Shown: positions 22,735-34,297 of the stretch, in pieces
Layout: the number at the start of each line of letters is the position of its first letter
Numbering within the stretch: the first letter of the stretch is position 1
Assembly: GCA_003049485.1 (NCBI GenBank)
Contig: PYST01000002.1
Span: forward strand, 62,001 to 126,000
Source of the DNA: Ophioceras dolichostomum
Taxonomy: Eukaryota > Ascomycota > Sordariomycetes > Magnaporthales > Ophioceraceae
Length of the DNA stretch: 64,000 nucleotides
Direction: 5' to 3'
Program-made: the position numbers and the translations under genes
The notes under the pieces: model-generated
Seen by the model: only the letters and a program-made list of their open reading frames with translations
What the model was told of the DNA's origin: nothing
The model's database searches: none

Positions 22735-24369
22735 ATGGCCATCACCAAGATTCACGCCCGCTACGTCTACGACTCGCGTGGAAACCCCACCGTCGAGGTC
22801 GACGTTGTCACCGAGACTGGCCTGCACCGGGCCATTGTTCCCTCGGGAGCCTCGACTGGTTCGTCACACCTCTGCTCGTGTGCGACATACCCTGTTTGCA
22901 TTGTCTGACGATATTTGGCGGAACAGGTCAGCATGAGGCTTGCGAGCTTCGCGACGGCGACAAGGCTCAGTGGCTCGGAAAGGGTGTGCTGAAGGCCGTT
23001 GAGAACGTGAACACTGTCATCGGCCCTGCCCTGATCAAGGAGGACATCGACGTCAAGGACCAGTCCAAGGTTGATGAGTTCTTGATCAACCTTGATGGCA
23101 CCCCGAACAAGACCAAGCTGGGCGCCAACGCGATCCTGGGTGTCAGCTTGGCCATTGCCAAGGCCGGTGCCGCTGAAAAGGTTTGTTCGAGGTTCTGGGT
23201 CTTCGGCTTTCGCTGGGCAGTGTTGTGAATGGGGTGATGAAGCTAACAGTCCTCAGGGTATCCCTCTGTACGCCCACGTTTCGGACCTCGCCGGAACCAA
23301 GAAGCCTTACGTCCTGCCTGTCCCCTTCATGAACGTCCTCAACGGCGGGTAAGTTTCAACCCCACGACTCACCAGAACACCGCCTGCCCTGAACTTTCAC
23401 CTCTGGTCTGGCACAAGCATTCACTAACCGCAATGGATTGCAGCTCTCACGCCGGTGGTCGTCTGGCCTTCCAGGAGTTCATGATCGTTCCCTCGTAAGT
23501 GCAGCACGGCGCCTTCGCCAACAAACACACCGCCCCCATCTCCTTCCAACCGGGCCACTAACAGGAGTGACAGCGCCGCCCCGTCATTCTCGGAGGCTCT
23601 GCGCCAGGGTGCTGAGGTTTACCACCAGCTCAAGAGCCTCGCCAAGAAGAAGTACGGCCAGTCGGCTGGCAACGTTGGCGATGAGGGTGGTGTGGCCCCT
23701 GATATCCAGTCGGCCGATGAGGCCCTGGAGCTGATCACGGAGGCCATCGAGAAGGCCGGGTACACTGGCAAGATGAACATCGCCATGGACGTGGCCTCGA
23801 GCGAGTTCTACAAGGAGGATGCCAAGAAGTACGACCTGGACTTCAAGAACCCCGACAGCGACCCGACCAAGTGGATCACGTACGAGGAGCTTGCCGCCTT
23901 GTACGGCGATCTGGCCAAGAAGTACCCGATCGTGAGCATCGAGGACCCCTTCGCCGAGGATGACTGGGAGGCGTGGAGCTACTTCTACAAGACGCAGGAC
24001 ATCCAGATCGTCGGTGACGACCTGACTGTCACCAACCCCATCCGCATCAAGAAGGCGATCGAGCTCAAGGCCGCCAACGCCCTGCTGCTCAAGGTCAACC
24101 AGATCGGCACCCTGACCGAGTCCATCCAGGCTGCCAAGGACTCGTACGCCGACGGCTGGGGCGTCATGGTTTCCCACCGCTCCGGCGAGACCGAGGACGT
24201 GACGATCGCGGACATCGTCGTCGGTATCCGCGCCGGTCAGATCAAGACGGGCGCTCCCTGCCGATCGGAGCGTCTTGCCAAGCTCAACCAGATCCTGCGC
24301 ATCGAGGAGGAGCTGGGCGACAAGGCCGTCTATGCCGGCGACAACTTCCGGAAGTCGGTCACCCTGTAA
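22735..24369 (+). CDS. enolase (phosphopyruvate hydratase)
   Basis: Five exons (22735-22858, 22927-23180, 23257-23348, 23444-23494, 23574-24369) encode 438 residues, the standard eukaryotic length. Enolase converts 2-phosphoglycerate to phosphoenolpyruvate in cytosolic glycolysis. It begins MAITKIHARYVYDSRGNPTV and contains the flexible loop PSGAST, SHAGGRLAFQEFM, the metal ligands in AMDVASSEFY, SIEDPFAEDDW and GDDLTVTNP, the catalytic Lys in LLKVNQIG, and the signature MVSHRSGETED. The first intron has a less usual GTTCGT donor; the others are canonical or near it. All five exons sum to 439 codons including stop. The gene is probably highly expressed, as suggested by its strongly C-ending codon usage. 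Confidence 0.98.
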
Positions 24370-25117
24370 ATTGCCACCGTTTCCGCTAGCCATGCGCTGT
24401 TGCGTGGCCGCACGCCCACTGCAACACGCCCGCATGGCCGCATGACGGCCGCTTCACACATCCACCCAGATGCACCACGGAAATTCTTCACCGCTCAACA
24501 CTTTCTTTGGACGGATTTGGTAGGGAGGTTGTGGTCTTTGCCACGGACGCTTTCGTCTCTTTGATTCGCTGATGGGAAACAGGAATGGGTACACTGGGTG
24601 AAGAAAAATAGGCAATAAATCAATTACTAGAGAAAATCCCGACGTTTAGTAGCTAAGCAGAATACCAAGCAGAGATCGGAGCAACCCCATCAGCCCAAAG
24701 CAACGAAAACAGATGTGACCGTCCCATCCAGTTGTCGACATGTGATCGGTACATGCCTCCACCAGCACGGTGGGCTGGTGGGGGAAAGAACCGTGCGTTG
24801 GTTAGGTGGGGTGGGTTGTGGCTGTTGCCATAGCAACAGCGTCTTAAATTGGACTCGGTAGTCATAATATTGACATCAGCTGTGGCTGCATCAAAAGTAC
24901 ACCCCTTATGATAAAAGTCCATCATCCGGCGCAAACTCACTTTAGTTACATTTTCCCTCACCAAGCCCAAGCCAAAGGTAGGCCGGCGCGCGACAAAAGT
25001 TGCCTTCGATCAATACCTAGTGTCGCCCACGCAACCATATCACGGCGGCCTTTGTCTACCTGCCTCTGCGCGTGAGGCTTCGAAGTCACGATTCGAGTCC
25101 CGAGGAACAAAGCGACA
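24370..25117. other. intergenic region between enolase and the checkpoint kinase gene
   Basis: About 750 bases containing the enolase 3' UTR and the promoter of the next gene. A GATTCGAGTCC near 25,090 resembles a tRNA B box, but no cloverleaf can be folded around it. No coding frame is supported. Confidence 0.5.
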
Positions 25118-28100
25118 ATGGCGGCCTCGGAAGACCTGATCAACTTCGATGTGATCGAAAGCCAGAAAGAAAACATCCAGTCCCTTCCCGGTGGCCGGTC
25201 GGCGAAGAAGCTTGCCGATCTCTTCTCGCCTGCACCACTGGGCAAGATCCCTTCGCCCAACCCAAACGACACCAAGACGATCAACGACAGCATCCGGGCC
25301 GAGTATGAAAGCGAGCTCGCGGGCATCGCGGACCTGGATGACCCGCTGGATGTGTACGACCGCTATGTGAGCTGGACGCTGGACGCCTACCCGTCAGCGC
25401 AGGCAACACCACAGTCGCAACTGCACACGCTGCTCGAGCGCGCCACGAAGGCCTTCATCGGATCGGCACAGTACAAGAACGACCCCCGCTACATGAAGCT
25501 GTGGCTGCACTATATCAAGTTCTTCTCGGACGCACCGCGCGAGACCTTCATGTACCTGTCTCGACACGGCGTCGGCGAGGGGCTGGCGCTGTTCTACGAA
25601 GAGTACGCCGCTTGGCTCGAGGGCGCTGGGCGCTGGGCGCAAGCCGAGGAGGTTTACAAGCTGGGCATCGAACGCGACGCCCGACCTCAGGCCCGCCTCG
25701 TCCGCAAGTTTGGGGAGTTTGAGCAGCGCCGTGCGCAGCTCGCAGGCGACGAGGACCAGGACGCACCATCTTCGCCGGCTCTGCCGTCGGTGCGCCCCGC
25801 CCTCGCGGCTAAGATCGACCCCTTCGCCTCAGCCGCTCCTTTCGACCCGCAGGCCCCGAGGCAGCACAGCGGGGTCGGTGGTAGCGCCCGCGCAGGCACC
25901 TCCAAGCCGGCCAAGTCCAAGTTAGCCATCTTCTCGGACGCGAACACGGCCGCGGCGCCGGCGCTCTCCTCGTGTGAGGCCGGGTCTAAGGGGTGGGAGA
26001 GCATTGGGTCCCTAGCAGACCGCAAGAAGGAGAACGTCATGGAGCCGAAGCCATGGGCTGGAGAGACGTTGAAGGCTGGTGGACGGAAGGCGAGTGGTCC
26101 CAAGCTGGCAGTGTTCAAGGACAAGGTGAGTTCTTGACGTCCACTCCGATAACCCCCTATCCCCCATTTTTGTCGCCCATGTGTTGATAAAAACCAGGAC
26201 TAATTATGACGGCGCTTCTTTTATCCTGTATCTCGTATTCGCTTCAGTCACTGCTTCTTAAATCACACATCCCAATTGTGGCCTCTCAACACCAAGTAAC
26301 TGTGAACCCGCAGGGTGGGAACAAGAGGCAACGGATCGTGTTCGACCTGCGTGTCCTCTATCCGACGCCGGATATTCCGGGGTCTGAACTCAGTTTTGAG
26401 GAGGTTCTCCTTGCCCGGGCCGGCTGGCTAGACGAACGGCCGAAGAGTGCCTCTAGTGTTGCTCCCACAGTTCCCACTCCTGCACCTGCACCTGTATTTG
26501 CTGCTCAGTCAAACAAGCCTGTTCAGAGACCAGACGGGGGGCGAGAGAACCAGCAGCTGGATTCTCAGATTGACCTCTTAAGCGACCGCATTTCCCAGAA
26601 GCTCGTAGTGCACCGCGACGTGATCCCTCTTGACGAGAACGGGGCCCTCATCAAAGACCACCCTCGAGGAGCAGAGGGTCGGCCGAAAAAAAAGAAGATC
26701 ATGGAAGTCAACGAGACACAGATCAGTAAGTGGACCCACTCTCTTTCGAGCTTCGGATCAAATTCCAGATCAAAAAGTCGCTCGTGAATGCAGCCAGCCA
26801 GCGAGACCTTCCTTCCGACGCTAACCCAGCAAACCTGCCTTTCTCCCCCGCTCTCTTTTGCTTCCCTTCGCACAGTCAAAGCCAAGCTAGACTCGCCCTC
26901 GCGTCCAAAATTAAAAAAGAGAGGCTCATCCGAGCCGACCATGACGATGCACACCAAGGCAGCAACAGATGATATATACGACATCTTCAATGCGCCAATC
27001 AAGCCTGCCGGCCAGCAGCAGGATGAGGAAGCGAGTGGAGACGAGGACTACGACACCGATGGTGACTACACCAGTGGTGCAGAAAGCACCGTCACCACCA
27101 CTCGTCATCTCTCTGTGAGCGAGGCGGGAGATGAAGAGGAGGAGGGAGAGGAGGAGGCCGACGACGTAGAGGTCGTGGATGCCGACGAGACTTCAGACGT
27201 CAAGAGCGTCAGCGAGTGGTCCGAATTCACGGCCCGCAAACACATTCCCGATCTCGCTGCCATCGGCGACCACGAGGGCGGTGATGCAGCTTCGGGCCCG
27301 GTGGTGCCGACGCCAGAGCCGTCCGAACCCCCCGAGCCATCAGAACCATCGGAGCAGGCTTCGAGCCCTTCACCTCGGCTGATCGACCTCGACGATCAAG
27401 ACGAGGGCGACGAAGGCGAGCCAGACACTGAGATGTCCACCCCAGAAGAGGAGCCGGACGAAGACCAGCAGCCTAGGACGCGAACGGTCTTCATTCCCAT
27501 TCCACCAGAGGACTACGTGGCGCCCCGGCGGCCGTATAGGGACGCGGCTGAGATGGCTAATAACCGTCTCCCGTTCATGACTCCCATCACGGAGAGGACC
27601 GAGACCGAGCTCAACATTCCGTCAGGCAGTGATGGCCGCGCGTCGCTCACCAAGACGCCTAGCAAGTGCCGCCAGCTGGCCCGCGCTGTTGCTGGTGAGA
27701 CGGATGAGGACGACGAGATGGATGACGAGGATGACGAGAATGAAGATGAGAGCCGCATTGAGGACGATGATGGGGATGAAGATGACAACTTCCAGTTGAG
27801 CCAACAGTCGGGTCTAGAGCCGCTTAGCAGCCCCCTTGTGGAGGAGCCGCCATCCCCGGTGAAGCAAGTAAAGCAAGTGAAGCAAGATAGAAGCACGCCT
27901 CAGCCTCTGTCGACAAAGGTCGCTACTGAGGGCCCGGCCATCCAGGATATTCTCTGCAATCCCGTGGCCGCAGACATCCAGGCAGAGATCCTTGCAGCCG
28001 CTCATCCCCCTCTGAGCTCGCAGCCCCGTTTCTACGATCACCGGCCTTCTAAATACGAAAAAGGCGCCGAGATCCGCAAGTTCGCCAAGGCGGTGGCGGC

Positions 28101-29361
28101 CAAGCCGAAACGCAAGAGCGGGGGCACCGAGAAGACGGGCGGCGTGCAGATGTCGATCGTGGTCGAGTTCCCTAGCTGCGACAGAAGCTACTCGGTGAAG
28201 AAGGAGCTCGGGGCCGGCGCGTTCGCCCCGGTATACCTCGTCGAGACCTCCTCCTCGGACTCCTCCTCCGACAACGACCCGGAGTCCAGCAGCAGCAACG
28301 GCAGCACACCACCGCAGAAGCAGCTACAACAGCGCCGCTGCGGCGGCGGCGGTCTGGAAGCCATCAAGATGGAGTCCCCGCCCTCCGCATGGGAGTTCCA
28401 CATGATGCGCCTCGCGCACGCCCGCCTCGGCCCGCACCACCGCGCATCCCAGTCGCTTAGCCACGCGCTGGAGATGCACCTCTTCGAGGACGAGGGCTTC
28501 CTGGTGCTGCCCTACCACCCGCACGGCACGCTCCTGAGCGTGGTCAACCTGTTCCGCGCCGAGGCGTCGGGGGCCATGGACGAGCTGCTCGCCATGTTTT
28601 TCACGGTCGAGCTGCTGCGCACGGTGGAGGCGCTGCATGCGCACGGGATCCTGCACGGGGACCTCAAGGCCGACAACTGTCTCCTCCGGCTTGGTAATGA
28701 CGACGACGCAGACCATGCAGCGACGACGACACCACTCAGCAGCCAGTGGCGCGCCGACGGGTCGGGCGGCTGGGCCGCGCGCGGCATCACGCTGATCGAC
28801 TTCGGGCGGGCGATCGACATGCGCGCGTTTCGGCCGGAGGCCCAGTTCGTGGCCGACTGGAAGACGTCCGCGGCGGACTGCGCGGAGATGCGAGAGGGGA
28901 GGCCGTGGACGTGGCAGATCGACTATCATGGGCTGGCGGGGACGGTGCACACGTTGCTGTTTGGCAAGTACATGGAGACCGTGAGGTGCGACGGTGGCGT
29001 CGGTTCTTCCAGACGCAGCAGTGGAGTGGCAGTTGTCGTCGGCAGTAGTGGTGGTCGGCGCTACCGCATCCGAGAGAACCTCAAGCGGTACTGGCAGACG
29101 GAGCTGTGGGGCGCGTGCTTCGAGTTGCTGCTCAACCCGGCCGCGAGGGCGGCGGCGGATGATGAGAATGGCGGCACGGGAGGAGAGGACGGCGGCGGCG
29201 GCGGCGGCGGACGCCGCATGCCGGTGCTGAACGGGATGCGGGCCGTGCGCGAGGGGATGGAGGCTTGGCTCGAGGTGAACTGCGAGCGGGGGGTCGGGCT
29301 GAAGAGTTTGGTTGGTAGGGTGGAGGCTTTGGTTGGGAAGGGTGGTGGTGGAAGGAGATGA
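25118..29361 (+). CDS. spindle checkpoint kinase, single Bub1/Mad3 (MadBub) protein
   Basis: Three exons (25118-26125, 26314-26725, 26876-29361) encode 1301 residues. The product acts at unattached kinetochores to delay anaphase. From the N-terminus: a KEN box (residues 17-19, SQKENIQ), the Mad3/Bub1 TPR-like homology region (about 60-210, PRYMKLWLHYIKF...FYEEYAAWLE), a second KEN (about 304-306), a conserved VLYPTPDIPGSELSFEE block, the Mad1-binding conserved domain 1 (about 493-515, EPTMTMHTKAATDDIYDIFN), a long acidic region, and a kinase domain (about 910-1270). The kinase has a Gly-rich loop LGAGAFAPVY, EAIK, the Bub1-type catalytic loop HGDLKADN and DFG. Junctions are phase 0 and phase 1 and keep frame. 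It keeps both Mad3-like KEN boxes and an apparently active kinase. Confidence 0.95.
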
Positions 29362-29504
29362 ATGGTTGATGGTGGTGAAAGATGAAATGATGAGAAATTA
29401 CCAAGGAGCGGGTTTCTTTCTTTCTTTTTGAGCTTAGGAGTTTTAGGGTGCACGATGCTGAGGTTGAGGTTGAGATCATGGAGATGAGGTGCTTCAGGTG
29501 ATAA

Positions 29505-29523
29505 CTACCTACCTACCTACCTA
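29505..29523. repeat. (TACC)n microsatellite
   Basis: Tandem TACC units in the convergent intergenic space; the same motif recurs in short runs at other intergenic sites in the window. Confidence 0.85.
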
Positions 29524-29582
29524 AACGACACAGGCACCCAACCTGAGTTGGTTATAAAGGACCGGGGGCTGTCAGCCACTAC

Positions 29583-29612
29583 TTTTCTTTCTTTCTTTCT
29601 TTCTTTCTTTCT
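29583..29612. repeat. (CTTT)n microsatellite
   Basis: About seven tandem CTTT units just downstream of the TACC run. Confidence 0.9.
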
Positions 29613-29961
29613 GTGCTTCTCCCATTTGTTCTTTCCTTTTTCTCAGACGCGTCCTTCACAACCTCACTTATTGCGCTCGACGGAGCTGGCGGCAATTCAG
29701 CCAAAGTCGGGTTGATCTTCTTTTTATACCCACCAGACGTGTTCTTTTTGCTTTCACCTCTCCCTTCTCACCCGTACCGCAGAAGAATAAACATCACCTC
29801 AGGGGCGTTGAACATTTGAGAGCAAATGCTCCATTCCACAAGTTGCAACGGACCATTCGAGCATATTTGGATTTTTCAACACATCCGGCCGTTCGCAATG
29901 CAGGTACTATTGGTTACAGGTGTAATACATCCCAGTATACGTCCAGCAACTGGACCCTGGC

Positions 29962-31425
29962 TTAGTCGCTGTCCTCATCCTCAGTCTCTACAGCCTTCTT
30001 CTTTCTCCCTCGCTTCGCACTTGAAGCGGCTGCTTTTGATTTCTTCACAGCCGCAGCTGTATCCTTCTTCTTCTTGTTGTCCACCATGCCCTGCAACCTC
30101 TGCCTCTCGCCCGCACCCTTCCGCTGCAGCTCCTTCTCGAGCTCCCGGAACTCGTCCGAGTCCGGGTCCATATCGATTAGGCTCTCGAGCAGCTTGATCT
30201 CGTCGGCCCAGACCTGCTTGTCCTCCACGGACTTCCCGTCGGGCCCCTTGTGGTCGATGGGAGTCTCCAGCACCATCGGCAGGCCTTGGAACGGTGGGTA
30301 GTTGACGATGCTGTGGAAGGCGCGCAGACCGAGGAACCCGGTGCCGATGTTGGCGTGTAGGTCCTTGTTGGAGGCGAGCGGAGCCTTGCTGTCGTTGAGG
30401 TGGAGGGCCTTGAGGTACTTGTTACCCACGACGCGGTCGAACTCGTCCATGGTCGCCGAGAAGGTCTCGGGCGTGCGCATGTCGTATCCAGCGGCGAAGG
30501 CGTGACAAGAATCGATGCACACGCCGACCCGGGACTTGTCGTCGACCTTTTCGATGATGTCGCGCAGCTCCTCGAACCGCGAGCCGACCACATTGCCGGC
30601 GCCAGCCATGTTCTCTACTACAGTGATGACCTGTTTCGTCTGGCGGTGTGCGCGGTTCAGCTGCGCCGCGATCCGGCCTATCGCCTCTTCTTTGGTGCCA
30701 CCCAGGGCCGAACCAGGGTGGAAGTTGTACAGCTTGATCCCCAGGGCGTCGCAGCGGCCCAGGTCGTCCACGAAGTTGCCAAACGCCTTGTCGGCTTTCT
30801 CCGGATCCGGCTGCGCCAGGTTGACCAGGTAGGACCCGTGCGGCAGGCAGTGGGCGGCCGCATCGTAGCCGTGCTTTTGGCACAGGCTCTTGAACTGGTC
30901 CCGCGCGTCGTCACTCAGCGGGGGGCTGTCCCATTTGCGCTGCGACTTGAGGAAAAGGGCGAATGCATTTGCGCCGATCTGCAGCGCATTCTGTATCGAA
31001 TTGTGCACCCCGCCTGCACCGCTCACGTGCGCGCCGATGTACATGGCCTTTTGAAGGGATGCGATTGCGGTACGGGTGGCCAAGGGCATGGTGTCACCTT
31101 CCTCAGCCTTTATCTTAGTCTTTGCCTTAGCCTCGCCCTTCTGCTCAACCTTCTGTTTCTTGATGGTTTTTACAGGCGTCTCTTCGGCGACCTCGGACTT
31201 GGTGTCACTGTCCTCGGCGTAGTCGATGTCTTCTGCTGCCTTGCGCTTGACCTGCGACTTTGTTTCCGCCACAGTGGCCAAAACTGTCGACTTGCTCTTC
31301 CCGTTGGCGTTGTTAGCCTTCACGGAGACGGCTGTCTTGGTCTTTGTGAGCTTGGTTGTCTGGCTTGTCTCGACCACGGCGGCAGCAGCTTTCCGAGGCG
31401 AACGGCGAGGCGCCATCGCTTCCAC
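29962..31425 (-). CDS. apn1: endonuclease IV / Apn1 AP endonuclease
   Basis: A single exon of 487 residues. Apn1 cuts the DNA backbone 5' of abasic sites and trims blocked 3' ends in base excision repair. The TIM-barrel core starts at MYIGAHVSGAGGVHNSIQNA and carries the endonuclease IV metal-ligand motifs: CLPHGSYLVN, NFHPGS, VVENMAG, GVCIDSCHAFAAGYD, LHLNDSK, HANIGTG and LETP. About 110 Lys/Ala-rich residues precede the core and a Lys/Arg-rich tail (AKRGRKKKAVETEDED) follows, both consistent with nuclear import; yeast Apn1 also has a basic tail. A second in-frame ATG three codons downstream is an equally good start. There is no intron. Confidence 0.97.
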   Translation of the reverse strand: MEAMAPRRSPRKAAAAVVETSQTTKLTKTKTAVSVKANNANGKSKSTVLATVAETKSQVKRKAAEDIDYAEDSDTKSEVAEETPVKTIKKQKVEQKGEAKAKTKIKAEEGDTMPLATRTAIASLQKAMYIGAHVSGAGGVHNSIQNALQIGANAFALFLKSQRKWDSPPLSDDARDQFKSLCQKHGYDAAAHCLPHGSYLVNLAQPDPEKADKAFGNFVDDLGRCDALGIKLYNFHPGSALGGTKEEAIGRIAAQLNRAHRQTKQVITVVENMAGAGNVVGSRFEELRDIIEKVDDKSRVGVCIDSCHAFAAGYDMRTPETFSATMDEFDRVVGNKYLKALHLNDSKAPLASNKDLHANIGTGFLGLRAFHSIVNYPPFQGLPMVLETPIDHKGPDGKSVEDKQVWADEIKLLESLIDMDPDSDEFRELEKELQRKGAGERQRLQGMVDNKKKKDTAAAVKKSKAAASSAKRGRKKKAVETEDEDSD

Positions 31426-34297
31426 GAAAACGCAGACTGGGCAGATTGTCTTCGAGGGTTTGAATTATGCAGCACTTGTGCCGAGGTAGGTGTGCATGCA
31501 ATTGGTTTCGATATTCTGGCGATCTTTATTAATGTTGGTCAATGCATGGTGCCAACCGCTCCCAAATTTGGTGTCTTGAAACGCGTTTCCTTGGCTCGGG
31601 AACCAGTGATTAACACGGTGTCACATGATCATCCGACCATACACGGCTCAATTACGGCAAGAAGAACCGAGGCGGATCAGGGTTCGGCTCGTCGATCTCA
31701 CAATCATCCTTCGGAAAGACCTGAAGCCTTGAGACTGTGCAACTGGTGTGGAATATCGATACAGTCACTCGGATAATTGATCGAAGTCCCCCGTCCCGTC
31801 TCAAACTCCGGTTCCCCAGCCTCACGCTGTTGTACGCGGCTGTTGCTTCCCAGGTGGTATGTGTAGGTACGGAATACGCCCTGTTAGAAGGCTGGAAGTC
31901 AAAGATAGGTCGATAGCCTTCCTCCTTACTCGCCATCCATGTCGAAAAGACAAACACGAAAACGCGTGTTTCGGGAGGGTTCAAGTTCCCGGTCGGCTCA
32001 ACGGCGCAGCAGGAGAGACGGTAGAGATATGGCACAATCTTGCTATCCGCTAGGAGTCGCACACATCCTACGGGCATCCATCCTCTGGTTCGGGACCCAC
32101 GGAGCCCACGGAGCTTACGAACGATATTTTCCAGGGAGGAGTCCAGAGACTCATCACTGGAAGTTGCCTGCAACAAGTCAACAGACAATGCAACAATGGG
32201 GCAAGGGGTCGCCGAGAAGGGCCGGATGTGGCGTGCCTTTTTAAAGGTGGTCGTGATGGTGGGCCCGAAGCGGCGTGCACAGGAGTCCTCAGAAGTCCTC
32301 AGGCGGCGTGGATGACAATGGTTGACAATGCGTGGTCCCCCCGGCCCAAAAATAGAGCCATGATCCACGAGATCCACACTCACCCTCCTCTCCTCCTCCC
32401 GCGCTCGTGGAGTGAGTGTGGAGGATCTGACCTTCTTGTCGGCCTTTTTTCGCGTCAGCAACTGCTTCTAGCGTCAAACTGTCAAGATTATATACCACGT
32501 ACAAATCTTTCGGTTGACGGCTCAGCCTCATCCCAGGAGCTCTAGACTGTCTGGGCAACGGAGCACATCTCCAATCGATCGTGATAGTCGGATAGGCCAA
32601 CCATTCAGGCAGCTCGGTTGTCGGATACAGTAGGACTGACAATCCAAAACCAGGTGAAAACATACTATTACTTAACCTACAGATAGACTCAGGCTGGGAG
32701 AGAAGGATTCTGCCCTGTGAACATCCGGCTGTGGACGCCGGCTGGGGGGCACAGATTCTGATCCGTTTGCCCTGCCACGATTCTAGGCACAAAGCTGTCC
32801 CTGACTTGTTTCAAAGCATCGCGAAAAATAGACACAATCTGCATATTGCACGACCAAGACGACTCTATTATCTGGACAGTCTGGACAGTAGGTAGGCAGG
32901 TAGGTAGTATGAGCACGGAATATGTATGAATGACTCGTAGTCGTAGCACGGCAGTCGACAGTTATCGGTTGAAACTTCGGGGCGGTGGCCTTGTTCTTCT
33001 TTGGCGATGGCTTGACTTCTTTCTTGCCTCTTGCTTGCCGCCCGCCAGTCCGGGTGTTCACCCGTTGAAGATGTGATGAAACATGTTTGTCTACGGACCC
33101 CAGACCAACAACAATTCAACTCCACCTCCGGATCCCCGTCCCAATCCTAAATCCCCATCCCCGTCTGCATCAGCTATTCCCATCTGCATCCGTGGTGGCC
33201 GTACTGGTGGATAGGAGGGCATCTCGCGTCTGGGATAGACATCGTCTAGCCCTATAACGTTCTCAGGCTTCAGGCTGCCGCCAAGGCTTCCTACTAGAAC
33301 CGTTGTTGAGACCAACAGCCAGATGGGCTCCGAATAGAGAAAGCATGGGAGGGGTAAGGGGGTCACATCTTGTAACAGCCTGACAGGCCAATTGGCCGGC
33401 GGTAAAAGCATGCAATCGAGTGTAAATAGATCAGACACCTGTACGCAGTTTGTGAAGGGGAGGCACCACTATTGCGATGTCGTGTAGGAGGTAGTCGGCG
33501 AACATGGCATATCTTGCATGTGCTGACGACTTCTCGAACGCACCAACAACAGATGGAGACGTCCCAAATCGGAAAAGGAGAGCTGGAATCTACCGGGTAC
33601 GAACGAGAGGTAGGTAGTGGAGACAGAGGCTAGAAGCTAAGCAACTAATAACCTTGAAGTTAGGTACTCTTTCCAGAGTTAGTACTAGTAAACGAACATC
33701 TTGTCCTTGTGTCCATTGTCTGTGCTTGTCTGGCTTCTCTTGTCTGGTTTCTCTGGTTTGTCTGGCTTGTTTTCTTGGTATCTTCGGAGGTGATTCCCAG
33801 AGTGGCGTACTGCCGACGCTGATCTGACCAACCACTGATCGAATGTGACGGTCTTGATTGCTTCGCCTCGATTTTTGATACGCCGCCGCGTGGGAGTGTG
33901 GCTGCATTGGATCACACAACACCACACTGGACACACCACAGTGAGCCATTGAGCACCAGCACTAAGCACCACTATTCTGGACCGATCCACCACTCATTGC
34001 ACGCCCCAATCCATCCCACCTGAATGTATTCCGTACCTCCTTTTCCATCCTAAACTTTTTTCCCCAACCCTCCCTTTCATCGGCCGAGAATCACAGAATC
34101 GGGAACATCGTCATATCGTCATGGTGGCCACTCCAGTCGTCAAGAAGCCCCCCTACAAGTTGTAGGCCGCCGCCGCCTCCCCCCGACTTCGCTTCGAGCG
34201 GAGACTTTCCATCTCCACCTCTCCCCTCCGCGCTGTCGTTGCGCAAGTCAGAGAGGACGCATTGGCCGTCCTCCACTGCGCTTTCGGTATTCGGAAG
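31426..34297. other. long intergenic region, 2.9 kb, no convincing gene
   Basis: This lies upstream of both the Apn1 (minus) and F-box (plus) genes. The longest frame (269 codons, minus, 32461-31652) lacks recognisable domains and a gene-like context. Short AGGTAGG tracts occur near 32,890 and 33,610. TGTCTGGCTTGTCTGG-like repeats (TCTGGTTTCTCTGG, TTGTCTGGCTTG) lie at about 33,720-33,770. I see no RNA gene or transposon ends. Confidence 0.5.

Larger units (their letters stand above)
29362..29961. other. intergenic region between convergent genes with two microsatellites
   Basis: About 600 bases hold the 3' ends of the checkpoint kinase and Apn1 genes. A TACC run (29505-29523) and a CTTT run (29583-29612) lie in it. 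No coding frame is supported. Confidence 0.6.

Noticed and set aside
25070..25110. GATTCGAGTCC just upstream of the checkpoint kinase start, resembling a tRNA B box
   Set aside because: No matching A box or cloverleaf; the sequence lies in the gene's probable 5' leader.
31652..32461. 269-codon minus-strand frame in the 31-34 kb gap
   Set aside because: It has no recognisable domain, an irregular composition with scattered Cys and Arg, no splice partners, and overlaps other similar-length chance frames. It remains the longest unexplained frame in the window, but support is too weak to annotate.
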